Part shown: positions 34,501 to 45,338 of the stretch, one piece after another
Position numbering within the stretch: the first letter of the stretch is position 1
How the letters are laid out: every line of letters starts with the position of its first letter
NCBI RefSeq assembly: GCF_008831285.2
Contig: NC_045139.1
Location: 18,582,354-18,646,353 of the forward strand
Length of the DNA: 64,000 nucleotides
Reading direction: 5' to 3'
Source of the DNA: Nymphaea colorata
Taxonomy: Eukaryota > Streptophyta > Magnoliopsida > Nymphaeales > Nymphaeaceae
Notes under the pieces: generated by a model
The model's input: only the letters and a program-made list of their open reading frames with translations
The model's database searches: none
Told to the model about the DNA's origin: nothing
Made by a program: the position numbers and the translations under genes

Positions 34501-37500
34501 AGACGCAGAAAATAATGGCAACAAACGGATCAAATATGCAACTATAGGAAAACATAAATATTCAAGACTGCTCATTTAAATGCAATTTTGGAGAAAAACA
34601 TGTAAGTGATTGTGACTGATGCAAAATGAACACATATAAGAACCTAAGGAGTTAGAACAACTAGGAAAGAGCCCCAGCCGATAGATGCCTGATCTCAATC
34701 TGAGCTCCAATTTTCAACACTAATGTGGCCCCTTAGTAAAGCCCCACTGTACTTGCCCTACTGAAAGTTTTCAGGGTGCTTTCACTTCAGCGTTTCATAA
34801 CGTAAGGGATGCAACTGTAGGTATGACAGGTTAAATAAGCTGGCTAGCGATCACAATCTGAGGGTGGTTTCTCTCCTCTTAAGAAGAAAACTTATGCATA
34901 TAGTCATATACCAATGTGCTACCAAGAGAACAAAATCAAAACACAACCAGTCAAACATACAAATTCAGAGAAAACAAAAACAATTTCTCCACCTTCTCTT
35001 TTGCTTTTTAACTTTGGTAGGACGTCTTTTATGAGGGAAGGACAAGATAGTGAGATACAGATAACTTCATTACTGTTGAAAAGCAGAAAATCTAATCAGG
35101 CCATTTTGCTTGAATAAGGATGGTTCTTCAATTTGTGCTGGAAAATAGCTTGCAACAAAAGTTAATTTTTGATGGCCTTTACTAATTTTCAAGTTCTTAT
35201 ATAAATTCAGAATAGCTGACAATCTGTCCTCTCTTCTAAGCAATTTAGGGAAATTCATAATTGTTATTGTTTCCCCGAAAAAGATTTAGTGTGCAGTTCA
35301 TTTCACCAGTAAGTACACTAGAGAAAAGCATTATAATCCTAAGCTGAAATGTACTAGGCGTGAGGATGCTTACAAAAGCTATTAGTACCATGTACACTGG
35401 CAGAGTAGTGTATTCAAAATCATGGTAAAAAAAAAAGTTACAGGTGTGGTCAACACAAATTGTTTAATGAAAAAGTAGGTTCTTAGTTTTACAGTTTTAC
35501 TTTTACCATTGCAATGTGTAAGACAGAAAATCAAGCAAATGATACCACAGAAATCAACCATTGTGTTTTGAAAAAACACGACTGAACTATGTCATCAATC
35601 CTAGCTAATAAACTATTTGAGTCCATGTATATCATCATGGAGTTAGACAGCTATTTCGACCCTAGGCACATGGGGGCACATCATCCAAGTAGACATCTTT
35701 GACTAAATGTGTCTCTAGAAAGGGATCCAAGTTCAAAGTTTGATTTTCAAGCAAGTCAATGGGCATGTCTTTAGAGAGAAACACAATCGCCCTTCAATGA
35801 AGGTTCGAGTCGAACAAAAGTTTCACAAGGACAAATAACTAGATAAAAGACTTCAACAACCACTTATGATGCTTAAAGGCCATTTCAAACTAAAAGCACA
35901 AAGCATACCATTGACAACAAAGCTCAAGTAACACATAATATACACCAAAAGGGAAAAAATAAGAATCTAATTCAACTAGACCTAGAAGAGAGAAAATAAA
36001 AAGGGAAACAATACAAGAAAAAAAACAGTAAAAGATAAATTTATAAAAAGAAGACCAAGCTGTGCAATAGAATTTTACCAGGTATTCCATCTTTTGGAAG
36101 AACTGCCTTTGTTTAGCAAAATGTTACTTGTGGGAGTGATCAAGTGGAAAGGTAAGCAATACCATATCTTAGCAATGTTAATCTATCGGTCAGGAATAGG
36201 TATTCAAGGTCTACACATATATACTATGTCACACGGGTGCGGATACGGGGGGATACGGTAATTTTCAAAATTTGCGGATACGCGGACACGGGGATACGGG
36301 TGCGGATACGGCAATTTTCAAAATTTTCGGATATGAGGACACGGCTACATTAAATATTCTAAAAAAAAAACATTAAATTAATAGTTCACTCTTACAATCT
36401 TGTGAGAAAATGTGTTTTATCACAAAAGTACTGAATATTTGAAAGGATTGTTCATGGAAATAATTGGATGCATCACAAAAAATTGATAAAATGAAAAAAA
36501 AAAACATTAAATTTTATTTTTTATTTTTTGCCGTGTCCTAGCCAAGTTCCGTGTGGGCGAGTCGACACGGGTACGCGGCCTCTTTAGCTGCGTCCGTGTG
36601 ACATAGCATATATATATACTAGCAATCTATGTTACATGGGTGCGTAAATGCGGATGCAGGTGCCAGTGCGGTACATCCTAGAAAACTTGGTTGCAGGGGC
36701 ACGACAATGATATAACTCTGTATTCTTATCTTACATATATAAATACATATAGATACCAAGCATATAGTTATATGGTCGTTCTGTAGCTATTTGTCCAATT
36801 TTCTTTCACATTTATTACTATGAATAGTTTATAAGAAGCTATTTTAGTCCAAAATTTTAAAAGGTGCCCACCCTTTTCAAATAACTTTAAATGAGTGTGT
36901 CGTCCTTTTAAAAAAGACAACATAGTCATCTAACTTTTTGCTATCTTTATGATTTGTGGCCTTTTCACACAAGAAAAGGACAACACATCATGAAAAAAGA
37001 AACTTTTCGGTCTTCACACAATAAAAGACGACACATCATGCAAAAAGATAGCAAGAGAGATAGAGAGAGAGAGAGAAAGAGAAAGAGAGAAAAGAAGAAC
37101 TCCGGACAAAAGGCTCAGCTTAGTTTCCCTTTTTTTCACTTGGCTTTCACCATGGAGAATCAGGCATGCACAAAAGGTGCAGACGTACATGCGCCAGCAC
37201 CCACATGTTGTGTCGCCCACATTGGCGCGTCTGTGGGACATAGCTAGCAATAGCTGGTCGGCTACTTATCATTGACCTTAAGTTTGTAATTCTGATGATG
37301 TGCTCACATGTTTGTACGTGTTATTTATAGCCAAAAATCCATGTTTGCTTCTGAATTCACATATTCTACCATTCATGCATGTGTTACACCCCATACCTTC
37401 GCAAATAGTTATATGAAATGATAGATCTGAATGTGGGACTCAAGAGAAACTAATATACAATGGAGAAGACGATGTAGAAGTATAACTCTGTATTCTTATC

Positions 37501-38130
37501 AAGATCCATCAGAAGATAAATTGATATGACCAAAGACAAACTTCTTTTAAAACTACCAACACAAACATACCTGACTTCATGTAGCCACCAAACTGTAGGT
37601 CTTGCATTTTGGGGGGCAGCAATATAACTTTCTTACTCAAGAGCCAGATGAGCAAGATAGTAATAATGTATCTAAAATAAACGATAAAGAGGTCAGTTTC
37701 CCATACAATTTAGTCATAAATATACCAGATACCAAAAAGTAACTAAGAAAACATTACATACTATAACATGCAATGCTTGCTTAAAATCATATCTAGAACA
37801 AAATAGCTCATGGAATTTCATTAGCAGGAATTAATGCAACAAACAACTCAAGGGAATGTCCTCATAAAGATTCCAAATTCAGAAGACTATCCTAACAATA
37901 GAAGTTTCAGAAGAGAATTTGGAAGCAGTAGATTATGACTTTATTTTCATCTATCAATGGAGAAAATGCAGTAGCAGAGGTCTGGACACGTCGCCCTTTT
38001 CTTCCATACCTACAGTCACCATCCCAATAACATAAATCTGCCATGATCCATAGAACAGGGTGCTCGGGAGCTAAATTTGAGGTAGGAAGAAAAATCCCTA
38101 TCCACCTGTGAAGACCACATACCCTCGTGC

Positions 38131-38191
<61 letters not shown>

Positions 38192-41100
38192 GAGAGAGTA
38201 ATGAGAAAGAGAGAGACTACATATAAATGAATCCATAAAATTTCCAAAGTGAAGAAAGCAAGGATATAAAAAAAAAACGTACTGAGATACCACAACAGAT
38301 GCTGCAGCTCCACTTACGCCAAGGCCAAGAGAATACATCAAAAGAGGAAATAGAAATACTGCTGCCAGGTTGCCAATGCCTGTAGATATTTACACAATCA
38401 ATAAACCAATGATTCAGCATCAAAGAAGATAAGCAACAAAGGTACAAACTGAAAGATGGGATGTGTGTTGAAGAGAAAATGTATCATGAGGCATCACACC
38501 AGAGAATTGTCTAAATAGCAGAACCTCAGGAGCGACAAGAGACATCAGGAGTGACAAGAAGGGATAGTTTTCACGAACAAGTACCAGAAAAGGGAAGGAG
38601 ATGAAAAAGAGCTGTATGTGTTTAAGAAACAAATACCTGAACCACTGTTTCATGCACACAATCAGGACAAAGCAACAAGATCATTTAATTGTTCTGGAAT
38701 GACATACCAAGTTTATACTTTATATAATGAAGACCACTATTTGTGACTATGATCACCATAAAAATAGTCATAAGCAGTGAATGCTCATGTGAATTAGTCT
38801 ACCTAGTGTTCAGCTTATTCTAATAAAAGTATAAAACAGCAGATATCATAATGTAGAAATAAAGTATTCTGCTGCAACATAAGGCTTCGAGTTTATTTTA
38901 GAAGACATTCAAGAGACTTTGTTATTTAATAATCAATCATGTCATGTCTTAAACATTTTTTCTAAATGACAATCTATGTCAACTTATTCCAGAGAGAAAA
39001 CCAAAATTTTTATCTAAGCAAATGCAGGAAATCAAGATGAAAAACATCCACCAGAAATAAAGAAAGTGTACCTACCATGTAAAGTAATCATAGCTAGACA
39101 CAGAAAAAAAAAACCCTTTTCAATAGATAATAACCAAATATATGAAAATATAACATGAGAGGGCATCTCCTAACCAAATGATACCTAAATAAACTAAAAT
39201 ATTTTTTCAATGTATTCCAACGACTTCTGCTAAACGTTGAAAAATAGGAGAGCGTAGCATTGCAACTAAAAATTCTGACAACTTCAGTTCCAACTTCCAA
39301 CACAAAGTGGTTTCTAGAACCTGTTTGACTACTGAAAGTGCCTGCTGAAATGAACTCAAAGCCACAACTTAAGACAGAAATCATAAAATTAGATAGTTAT
39401 ACACCTGTACATAACAAAGGTGTTTTTGTATCCTTGAATCCACGGAATACACCTTGTATAGCAAGAGAAACCACAACAGCAGGAGCACCAAGTGCTCTTA
39501 GGGAGAGAAAACGCTGTGATGGACCCCACATTGGTGAATCCTGTTCAGAGGCAATTCTTCAGTAATCCGATAAATAAATAACTAAAGCATGAGAAAACGT
39601 GTCAAAGATGTTTCTATGAACAAAGACTTCTTGAATGATGAAACATGCGAACATATGGGACATATAGAACACATTGACATTGCAGGACATTCCATGGGAT
39701 GTAGGACATGAAATATTGCATGGTATTTTATGATTTCAGGTTCCCATGGCACGTGCATAAATTTCCATAACTGATGAGACCATGAAAGACATGAGAAAAA
39801 TCACATCAATGACAAGAACAAGATGCAGCATCAGAAAGAGAAAAATAGTTCATATGCATCATGAAGTGAACCTGCCTGTCATCCACCATCTTATCAAATA
39901 CTAGGCAGTAGGCACACTCAGAATGTGCCAAATTGTTTCATTTTGTGGGTAACGCTTTGTAAAGCTGCATGAGGAGATCATGCCAAACACAGATGACAGA
40001 ACATAACTGTGCATGACAGCTAAATGTGGTAGGGAAATAGATATATCCCAAGCTAGAAAATGCTGACAAAAAAAAAAGGTTAAGCACTTACAGGTGGTAT
40101 GCCCATAACATTGAGGAAGCTTCCAGCTCCAACATATAAAGCAAATGCTTCAACCATACCAATGCCAGCTGCCAAAAGTATGGCAGTTGAAACGGATGGC
40201 AATTGTTTCTTTTCAGCCACTAAACCTACATTAGAACCAAACTTATTATTCACTCACTCATAACTCCTATTTGTTACAGAACGTGAAAAACGTTAGATGT
40301 AAATCATGCATATGATGAATCAGAACAATGAGGTTTGCAGATTAATGACGAAAATCGGCAAAATAAATTCACCTCCAATGGAATCCATCTTTGAGGACTT
40401 CGCAATATCCGCAGCTACAAATGAGGTCGTGACGCTTAACAGAGGAATGTTAAACAACTTTGATATAATGTTAAAGATTGAAACAGATACACCAACTGAA
40501 GCCAATTCAAGCGGACCTATTGCAAACAGTGAAATGACATAATTATATTTCATAGATTTTCTATAGAAGATCTCAAATGATTCAGACTAGCTATAGTAAA
40601 TAAGCTATCTCATTTCCACAATCAAATAGAGGACAACATGCATATGACACACTAAGAATATGATTCAAAACCTATGCAAGTTCTATGGTTCTATAGAAAT
40701 GTTTGTTATGCTTAACACAGAAATGTTAAAACAATTTTCATATCAAATGTTGAAGGCTGAAACAGATACACCAACCGAAGCCAGTAGCAGACCTATTGCA
40801 CACAGTGAAATGAAATACAGATTACGTTTCAAAGTTTTTCTATAGAAAATTCCAAATTATTCAAACTAGTTATAGTAAATAAGTTATCGCATTTCCACAA
40901 TGAGATAGAAGGACAAGATGTATAGGACTCATCCTAGATTGTGAGGGACGAGTATTTTGAAAATTCTCAGGGCTAAGCTACCACCAAAAATATGTTCCAA
41001 CACCTATGTTAGTTTATCGTAGTTTAGTAGAACATGTACTACCCCTAATAATATTCCAGTTAGAAGCCTCATCCCACTCTTATACCTAATATCTATTGCT

Positions 41101-42633
41101 GCCTTAAGTGAGTCTGTCCACCTATGATGTCAGATAAATGAAATATTGAAACTAAAGCCTCTTATTTCAGCTAAAGTCATCTCTCAAAGAATCAGATGAC
41201 TTAATCCTAGCATGATTTTAACTTAAAGTTTCTGATAGGCTTTATTCTGGAAGAGAACTACATAAAATTCATTCAGCACATTAATATTCTTGAATATTAA
41301 GGTTTTAGAGGAACCAATGCATATTTTTGTTTATCAATTAAACAACACAAAGTTCGAACCTCTCAGATAAGCTTATATTTTGATTGTCTAAATTTGGATA
41401 TTGGCTGAAGTTTAGAACCCAATCAATTACACACTGTTGTTTAAGAGTTGGACTGCCCCAAGTTAAATAAAATCACAACCAAGATTTAAAATGTAAAAAC
41501 ATGTCATTAATAGAGAAATATTCCAACTGACATGCCAAGTCTATATTTCATATCCCTTCGTGTGCACCTCATTTTTCAAAAGAAATAAATAACTTGGCAG
41601 CAACACATTGAGGAAGAAACAAAACTTATCCTTGAACAAAACCACCTTGGAAATGTGAACGTGTACAACCAGGACATCATTACAATCCCTAGGGGACAGT
41701 AACAGTTCACCAACGATTTTATCATTATAACCAAAACTCTACAATCCATGTACACAAACAAAACAAACAGAAGAAAGTACCTAATCTTCCAACGTAAGCT
41801 GTCTCCAACAACTGAGACAATGGTTCAATTGCTTGGCCGACCATTGCAGGTATAGAAAGAACTATGAGCTCACTTTCAACAGTACTGAACGTCGATCTAT
41901 TAGGAGATCGTCCAATCAGCACACTGAAATATAAAACACAAGATCCCCATCAAACAAAATAGCAGTAGAAGTGCAAAACGTATTCAAACACTATCTGAAC
42001 ATGAAACAAAGCCAGAGTTTGTTAAATTAAAAATGTAAACAAAAGAGCTTTCAAGTCGAAAAGAAAGGTAAAAACCCACTCCCAAAGGCAATAAAGACAA
42101 TGTGGCAATAAAGACAATGTAGCTAAAGGCACAGATAGTGACATCAAGTACAATAGTGACCTACTGCAAAGAATATTGGTTAAGGTAGTATACCAATCTG
42201 ATGCTTATAAGCCAAAAGAATTAGAAATCTTCTGTCCCTGTCAATACCTTAGATAAATAAAATGCAAGAAATTTGACAAAATAGAGATGATTCACCTAAT
42301 GCCTTCCTTAATGCTATCAATCAAGCTCCCTCGCTGATGGACAAGACTTTCACCGCTCCTGTATGGACCGACATTACAGTCCGAGCATGAAGTGATCCTC
42401 GTCGTCCGCCCATACGAGCCTCTTCTCGGAACAACCACCTCAAATTGGCGTTCGCCGGAAAACAACGATTGACGCTTCGACCATCTCACTATGCTTGATT
42501 CAACTTTACTTTGCAACGCCGAACTACGAACGCAGCAAGATATCACGCGCTTGAAGTCTCCAGGGATCCTCCCACGAGGAACATAGACAGTCGTTTCAGC
42601 GGCGGCGCTCCGTAATTGCATCGCTTCCATCAT
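31570..42633 (-). CDS. MATE efflux transporter, plastid-type (DTX44/45-like), 580 aa
   Basis: Thirteen coding exons on the minus strand: 42296-42633, 41781-41923, 40373-40516, 40092-40219, 39405-39540, 38283-38379, 37571-37671, 34145-34308, 32611-32682, 32350-32466, 32167-32262, 31953-32074 and 31570-31654. All introns are GT-AG; the total is 581 codons. Residues 1 to about 112 are Ser/Arg-rich without membrane helices, as for a chloroplast transit peptide. MATE hallmarks follow: ELIVLSIPAMVGQAIEPLSQ, ETAYVGRLG, PLELASVGVSVSIFN, GVFRGFKDTKTPL, SGGFLLGRTLSVLMTMTLGT, MAARQGPVAMAAHQICLQVW, LLTDALSLSGQ and ALAFVFDGLHYGISDF. Members are cation-coupled antiporters with twelve membrane helices; the closest plant group that I recall is DTX44/DTX45, some of which move citrate. 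The substrate here is unknown. The ATG at 42633 is the first in frame. Introns carry a MITE, a decayed exon duplicate and a tandem duplication. Confidence 0.93.
34311..34690. repeat. Tandem duplication (about 190 bp) in a MATE intron
   Basis: Unit 1 is about 34311-34506 and unit 2 about 34507-34690. Both open with AGAAAATAATGG, share GGAAAACATAAATATT and AAGACTGCTCA, and end with AGGAAAG(C/A)GCCCCAGCC. Inside unit 1 the phrase GAACACATA(C/T)AAGAACCTA is itself doubled. The block begins just two bases from the acceptor of exon 8 (34308). Confidence 0.85.
36224..36606. mobile_element. Non-autonomous hAT-like MITE, copy 2 (in MATE intron)
   Basis: A 383-bp element with perfect 13-bp inverted ends, CTATGTCACACGG, flanked by 8-bp direct repeats CATATATA (36216-36223 and 36607-36614). 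The interior matches the copy at 2069-2430 on the opposite strand, including GGATTGTTCATGGAAATAAT and the GGATACGG subterminal motifs. It sits in the 3.3-kb intron between MATE exons 7 and 8. Confidence 0.8.
38130..38188. repeat. Compound (CT)n(CA)n microsatellite
   Basis: About 11 CT units then about 18 CA units, in the MATE intron about 95 bp from exon 6. The long open frame across it is a repeat artefact. Confidence 0.95.
40709..40920 (-). pseudogene. Decayed duplicate of MATE exon 3 in intron 2
   Basis: This 212-bp segment is a diverged copy of 40433-40640, which covers the upstream half of exon 3, its acceptor and adjoining intron. On the minus strand it keeps an acceptor-like GCAATAG and then encodes LLLASVGVSVSAFNI, close to PLELASVGVSVSIFNI of the real exon. 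It then meets an in-frame TGA at 40743-40745 and ends before the exon's donor. It therefore cannot be used as a full exon; inclusion would truncate the transporter. Confidence 0.75.
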
Positions 42634-43059
42634 CGGCACTCCTCAGTCTCCTAAGCTCCAAGAAAACAAGTAGCGAATTACCACAACCAAGCAAAGTAAA
42701 CAAGAACGTAACTACAGGGTTTACTTCCCCGTGGAGGACCACTTTTTTCCGAAAACGGACACGAAATCGTTCCGTTTCTCCCTAGAACGGTGTATCTCTT
42801 TGGTTTACACAAAGAAAAACCAATTTCTGCATCTGTTCTCTTTGGCTTACACAAAAAACAACCGGTTTCTGTATCCGTGTTCTTTGGTTTACACAAAGGA
42901 AAACCAATTTCTGCATCTGTTTGAAGTGTCTAAACAGTAACGGGAAAAAACCAAAACAATATAAAAACTAAACAGGACCCAACTTCCACCACCCTGCGTG
43001 AAAACCCACAGACGGCAACATTTCCGGCGATCCAACGTGGTCAGAAATGCCGGAAGGAG

Positions 43060-43093
43060 GGAGAGAGAGAGACACAGAGAGAGAGAGAGAGAG
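43060..43093. repeat. (GA)n tract in the MATE leader region
   Basis: A GA-rich run interrupted by one CACA. On the minus strand it is a CT tract within the presumed first intron or leader of the MATE gene, a common place for such tracts in plants. Confidence 0.8.
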
Positions 43094-43104
43094 CCGAAAG
43101 TTAC

Positions 43105-43200
43105 CTGTTCGTGAAGTGGAGAGAGGAAGGGAAGGACGTCCTGAATCAGTGGGTTGCTGGCAAGAGGGCCGTTATTTGTGCCCTCCCCGGTTCCCACCAT
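43105..43200 (-). other. Candidate upstream exon or uORF of the MATE gene
   Basis: A minus-strand open frame of 32 codons from the ATG at 43200 to a strong donor, CAG/GTAACTT. It reads MVGTGEGTNNGPL at the start and VLPFLSPLHEQ at the end. It lies 470 bp upstream of the MATE start on the same strand. Joined to plausible acceptors near 42656 or 42645 it does not enter the MATE frame, so it would be an upstream open reading frame in a 5' UTR exon. It could instead be the first exon of something that I cannot follow. Confidence 0.4.
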
Positions 43201-43260
43201 TTCTTGCAAACGGATCCAGACAATATTTTAGAAAATACCGATCCAATCAAACCCGAAAGG

Positions 43261-43269
43261 CTATAAATA
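43261..43269 (-). promoter_or_regulatory. Possible TATA box of the MATE gene
   Basis: TATTTATAG on the minus strand, about 60 bp before the ATG of the candidate upstream exon at 43105-43200, in an AT-rich setting. The spacing fits a start site near 43230. Motif evidence only. Confidence 0.3.
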
Positions 43270-43270
43270 T

Positions 43271-45338
43271 CATAGTTACGTGGCTTCCTTTTAATTTCTC
43301 CCCCGACAATTGCCAGATTCGTCCATATCTTTTTGCTGTTTGACAAATTCATGCCCGCCTTTTACTTAAGTACTACGAAACTGATTCCTTGAATTAAATT
43401 CTCCGATTGAATTTTTTTCTTTAGACAAAAATGAATGGCGTTAATAATCGCACAAAATTGTTTTTATAAGTAGGGGGTGCAAATGGGTGCAATTTGGAAG
43501 TTATAAGAATTAAATATACTGAGGTGAGACAGAAATTAGTAGACTTGAGATTATAAATTATTATGATGACGGCATTTGCGATTCATTCAATCATTATAAA
43601 AAATGAAGGGGAGATGTCAGAATTACGAAACAAACAGAGCAGCTAACGCCAGTTGTAGTAAAAGTTATGTCCTGCAAGAAAATGACAAAAAATGAACAAA
43701 AAGTCCCTACCAAAGCAGAATTGAGAGGGATTGGTCTCCCATTGGGATTTCATGCCTAGGATTCTTTTCGCCGAAAAAGTTTTGCCCAAAAAACGCCTGT
43801 CACCACCTTTCAAGTCATTGGAGACAGTTAAAACCTCCAATCATCCCGTCAAAATCTGCCATAACCGACGAGAGGCTATATACAAAATCCATGGCCCTCT
43901 GTACATGTCAATTCCCTGCAAAACTTGTAATAGAAGAAGATAGCTTTACAATGTACATCAGTTTTTGTTCCCAGTTGTCCTATATACAAAGAGCTTAGAT
44001 ATACTTTTTTCCTTTTACAACCTTGGTAAATGCCAAAAGTGTGACATAATTAGATATTTTTATTGTTGTTGTTATTATTGTCATATTATTATTAGAAGAT
44101 GTGGTTAGTTGGATTTTTACAAGATTATGCCAAATCGCAAGCTTGTAATAAGAAAAATAATTATCATCTTGACTAACAAAATGTATATTGTATAGTCCTC
44201 CTGTGTCAAATGTCCGATGAAAATAGCGGGTAAAGGAGGAAATCTCCCTCTCTCTCTCTCTCGCTCTCTGCTAAATAGCTCGATATCTTATAGGCTGGTT
44301 ATTCAGTTCCATATGATACTGATTTAGCTTCTTGCAGTTTCAGCTTGTACTTGTTCTCACTATGCTCAGATAAGATGACAGTAAGCTTTCATTAGCATCC
44401 AATTTTCTTTTCTCAGGTGTAAGATCACTTGCATTATCTTGTGATGGGGGCCCATGCTTGTTTCGCTTTGATATGCTTGTATGTTTCATGATCTCCTGAA
44501 GTGTGAAACTTGTCCTTGCGAACTTGATCATGTTATAAGTTGATCGAAGTTTGTCAAGGGAACAATATGCAAGCTAAGGACTGTCATATCTTCTACCAAG
44601 GTATTCACCGAACAAGCGGAAGCCCTTTTGAAAGAGGCTATTCAGGAGCCGATGGAACTATTTCTACTTCAGGAACAAACATAAAGAAACTGGTTATTTC
44701 ATTCATAGCTCATTCTATCTTTTTGCCGGCTAGATAGATTTTAGGCAGACTACTGCTGAATTATGCCGAAAAACAAGCACCAGGTGAACTTTTTCTGATT
44801 TTTTCACTTGAAGGTATTAAGCAGATTCTAGTTGGCAGGTTGGTTCAGGAACTAAAAAACATTGGCTTGAAGCGTTGTTCACAGATTTGCTTCAGTGATC
44901 AGCCCAATTGGCTGCTCAATGAGTTGGCAGTTAGAAACTTTGGTGACACTCAAGAACCTATGCTATTTAGAAGGACCAGCTAAACATCAGGATCTTTATT
45001 TCTGATGTCCTTCCAGGCAACCAACCTTGTAACTCTTTCCTGTCAGGTCTGGCACAGGTTTTTATGGAGGAAGCCTATAACTATGTCGATTACGTGCTTG
45101 GTTCTTAGAAGGCGCTTGAGGATTTATGCCACAAGGATACTCTATTGTAATCCTGTATCGCGTCCACCCAAATAAAGGAAGTAGTAATACAATGCATTTA
45201 GATGGTAAGGTTTCTACAATATTTTGGTCGTGGCCTCTGTCAGGAGAATGACAATGAGGATGCCATTAGCCGAAAGATGTGTTGGTACTATAAGAAATAG
45301 CTGAGAACCCGGCAAAGAATAATAAACTGTTCCTCTTG
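43271..45338. other. Intergenic region, no gene seen
   Basis: Short frames at 43643-43943 and 44340-44737 have no splice-linked extension or family resemblance. The part next to 45338 is the 3' UTR side of the PPR gene. A short CT tract lies near 44248-44268. Confidence 0.45.

Noticed and set aside
37907-38341. 144-codon minus-strand frame
   Set aside because: It combines real MATE exon 6 sequence with read-through of the intron and a (CT)n(CA)n array (VCVCVC/ERERER); the exon ends at 38283.
42889-43209. 106-codon minus-strand frame as a full protein
   Set aside because: The part after 43105 is translation of the CT tract behind a strong splice donor; only the 32 codons before it are kept as a candidate.
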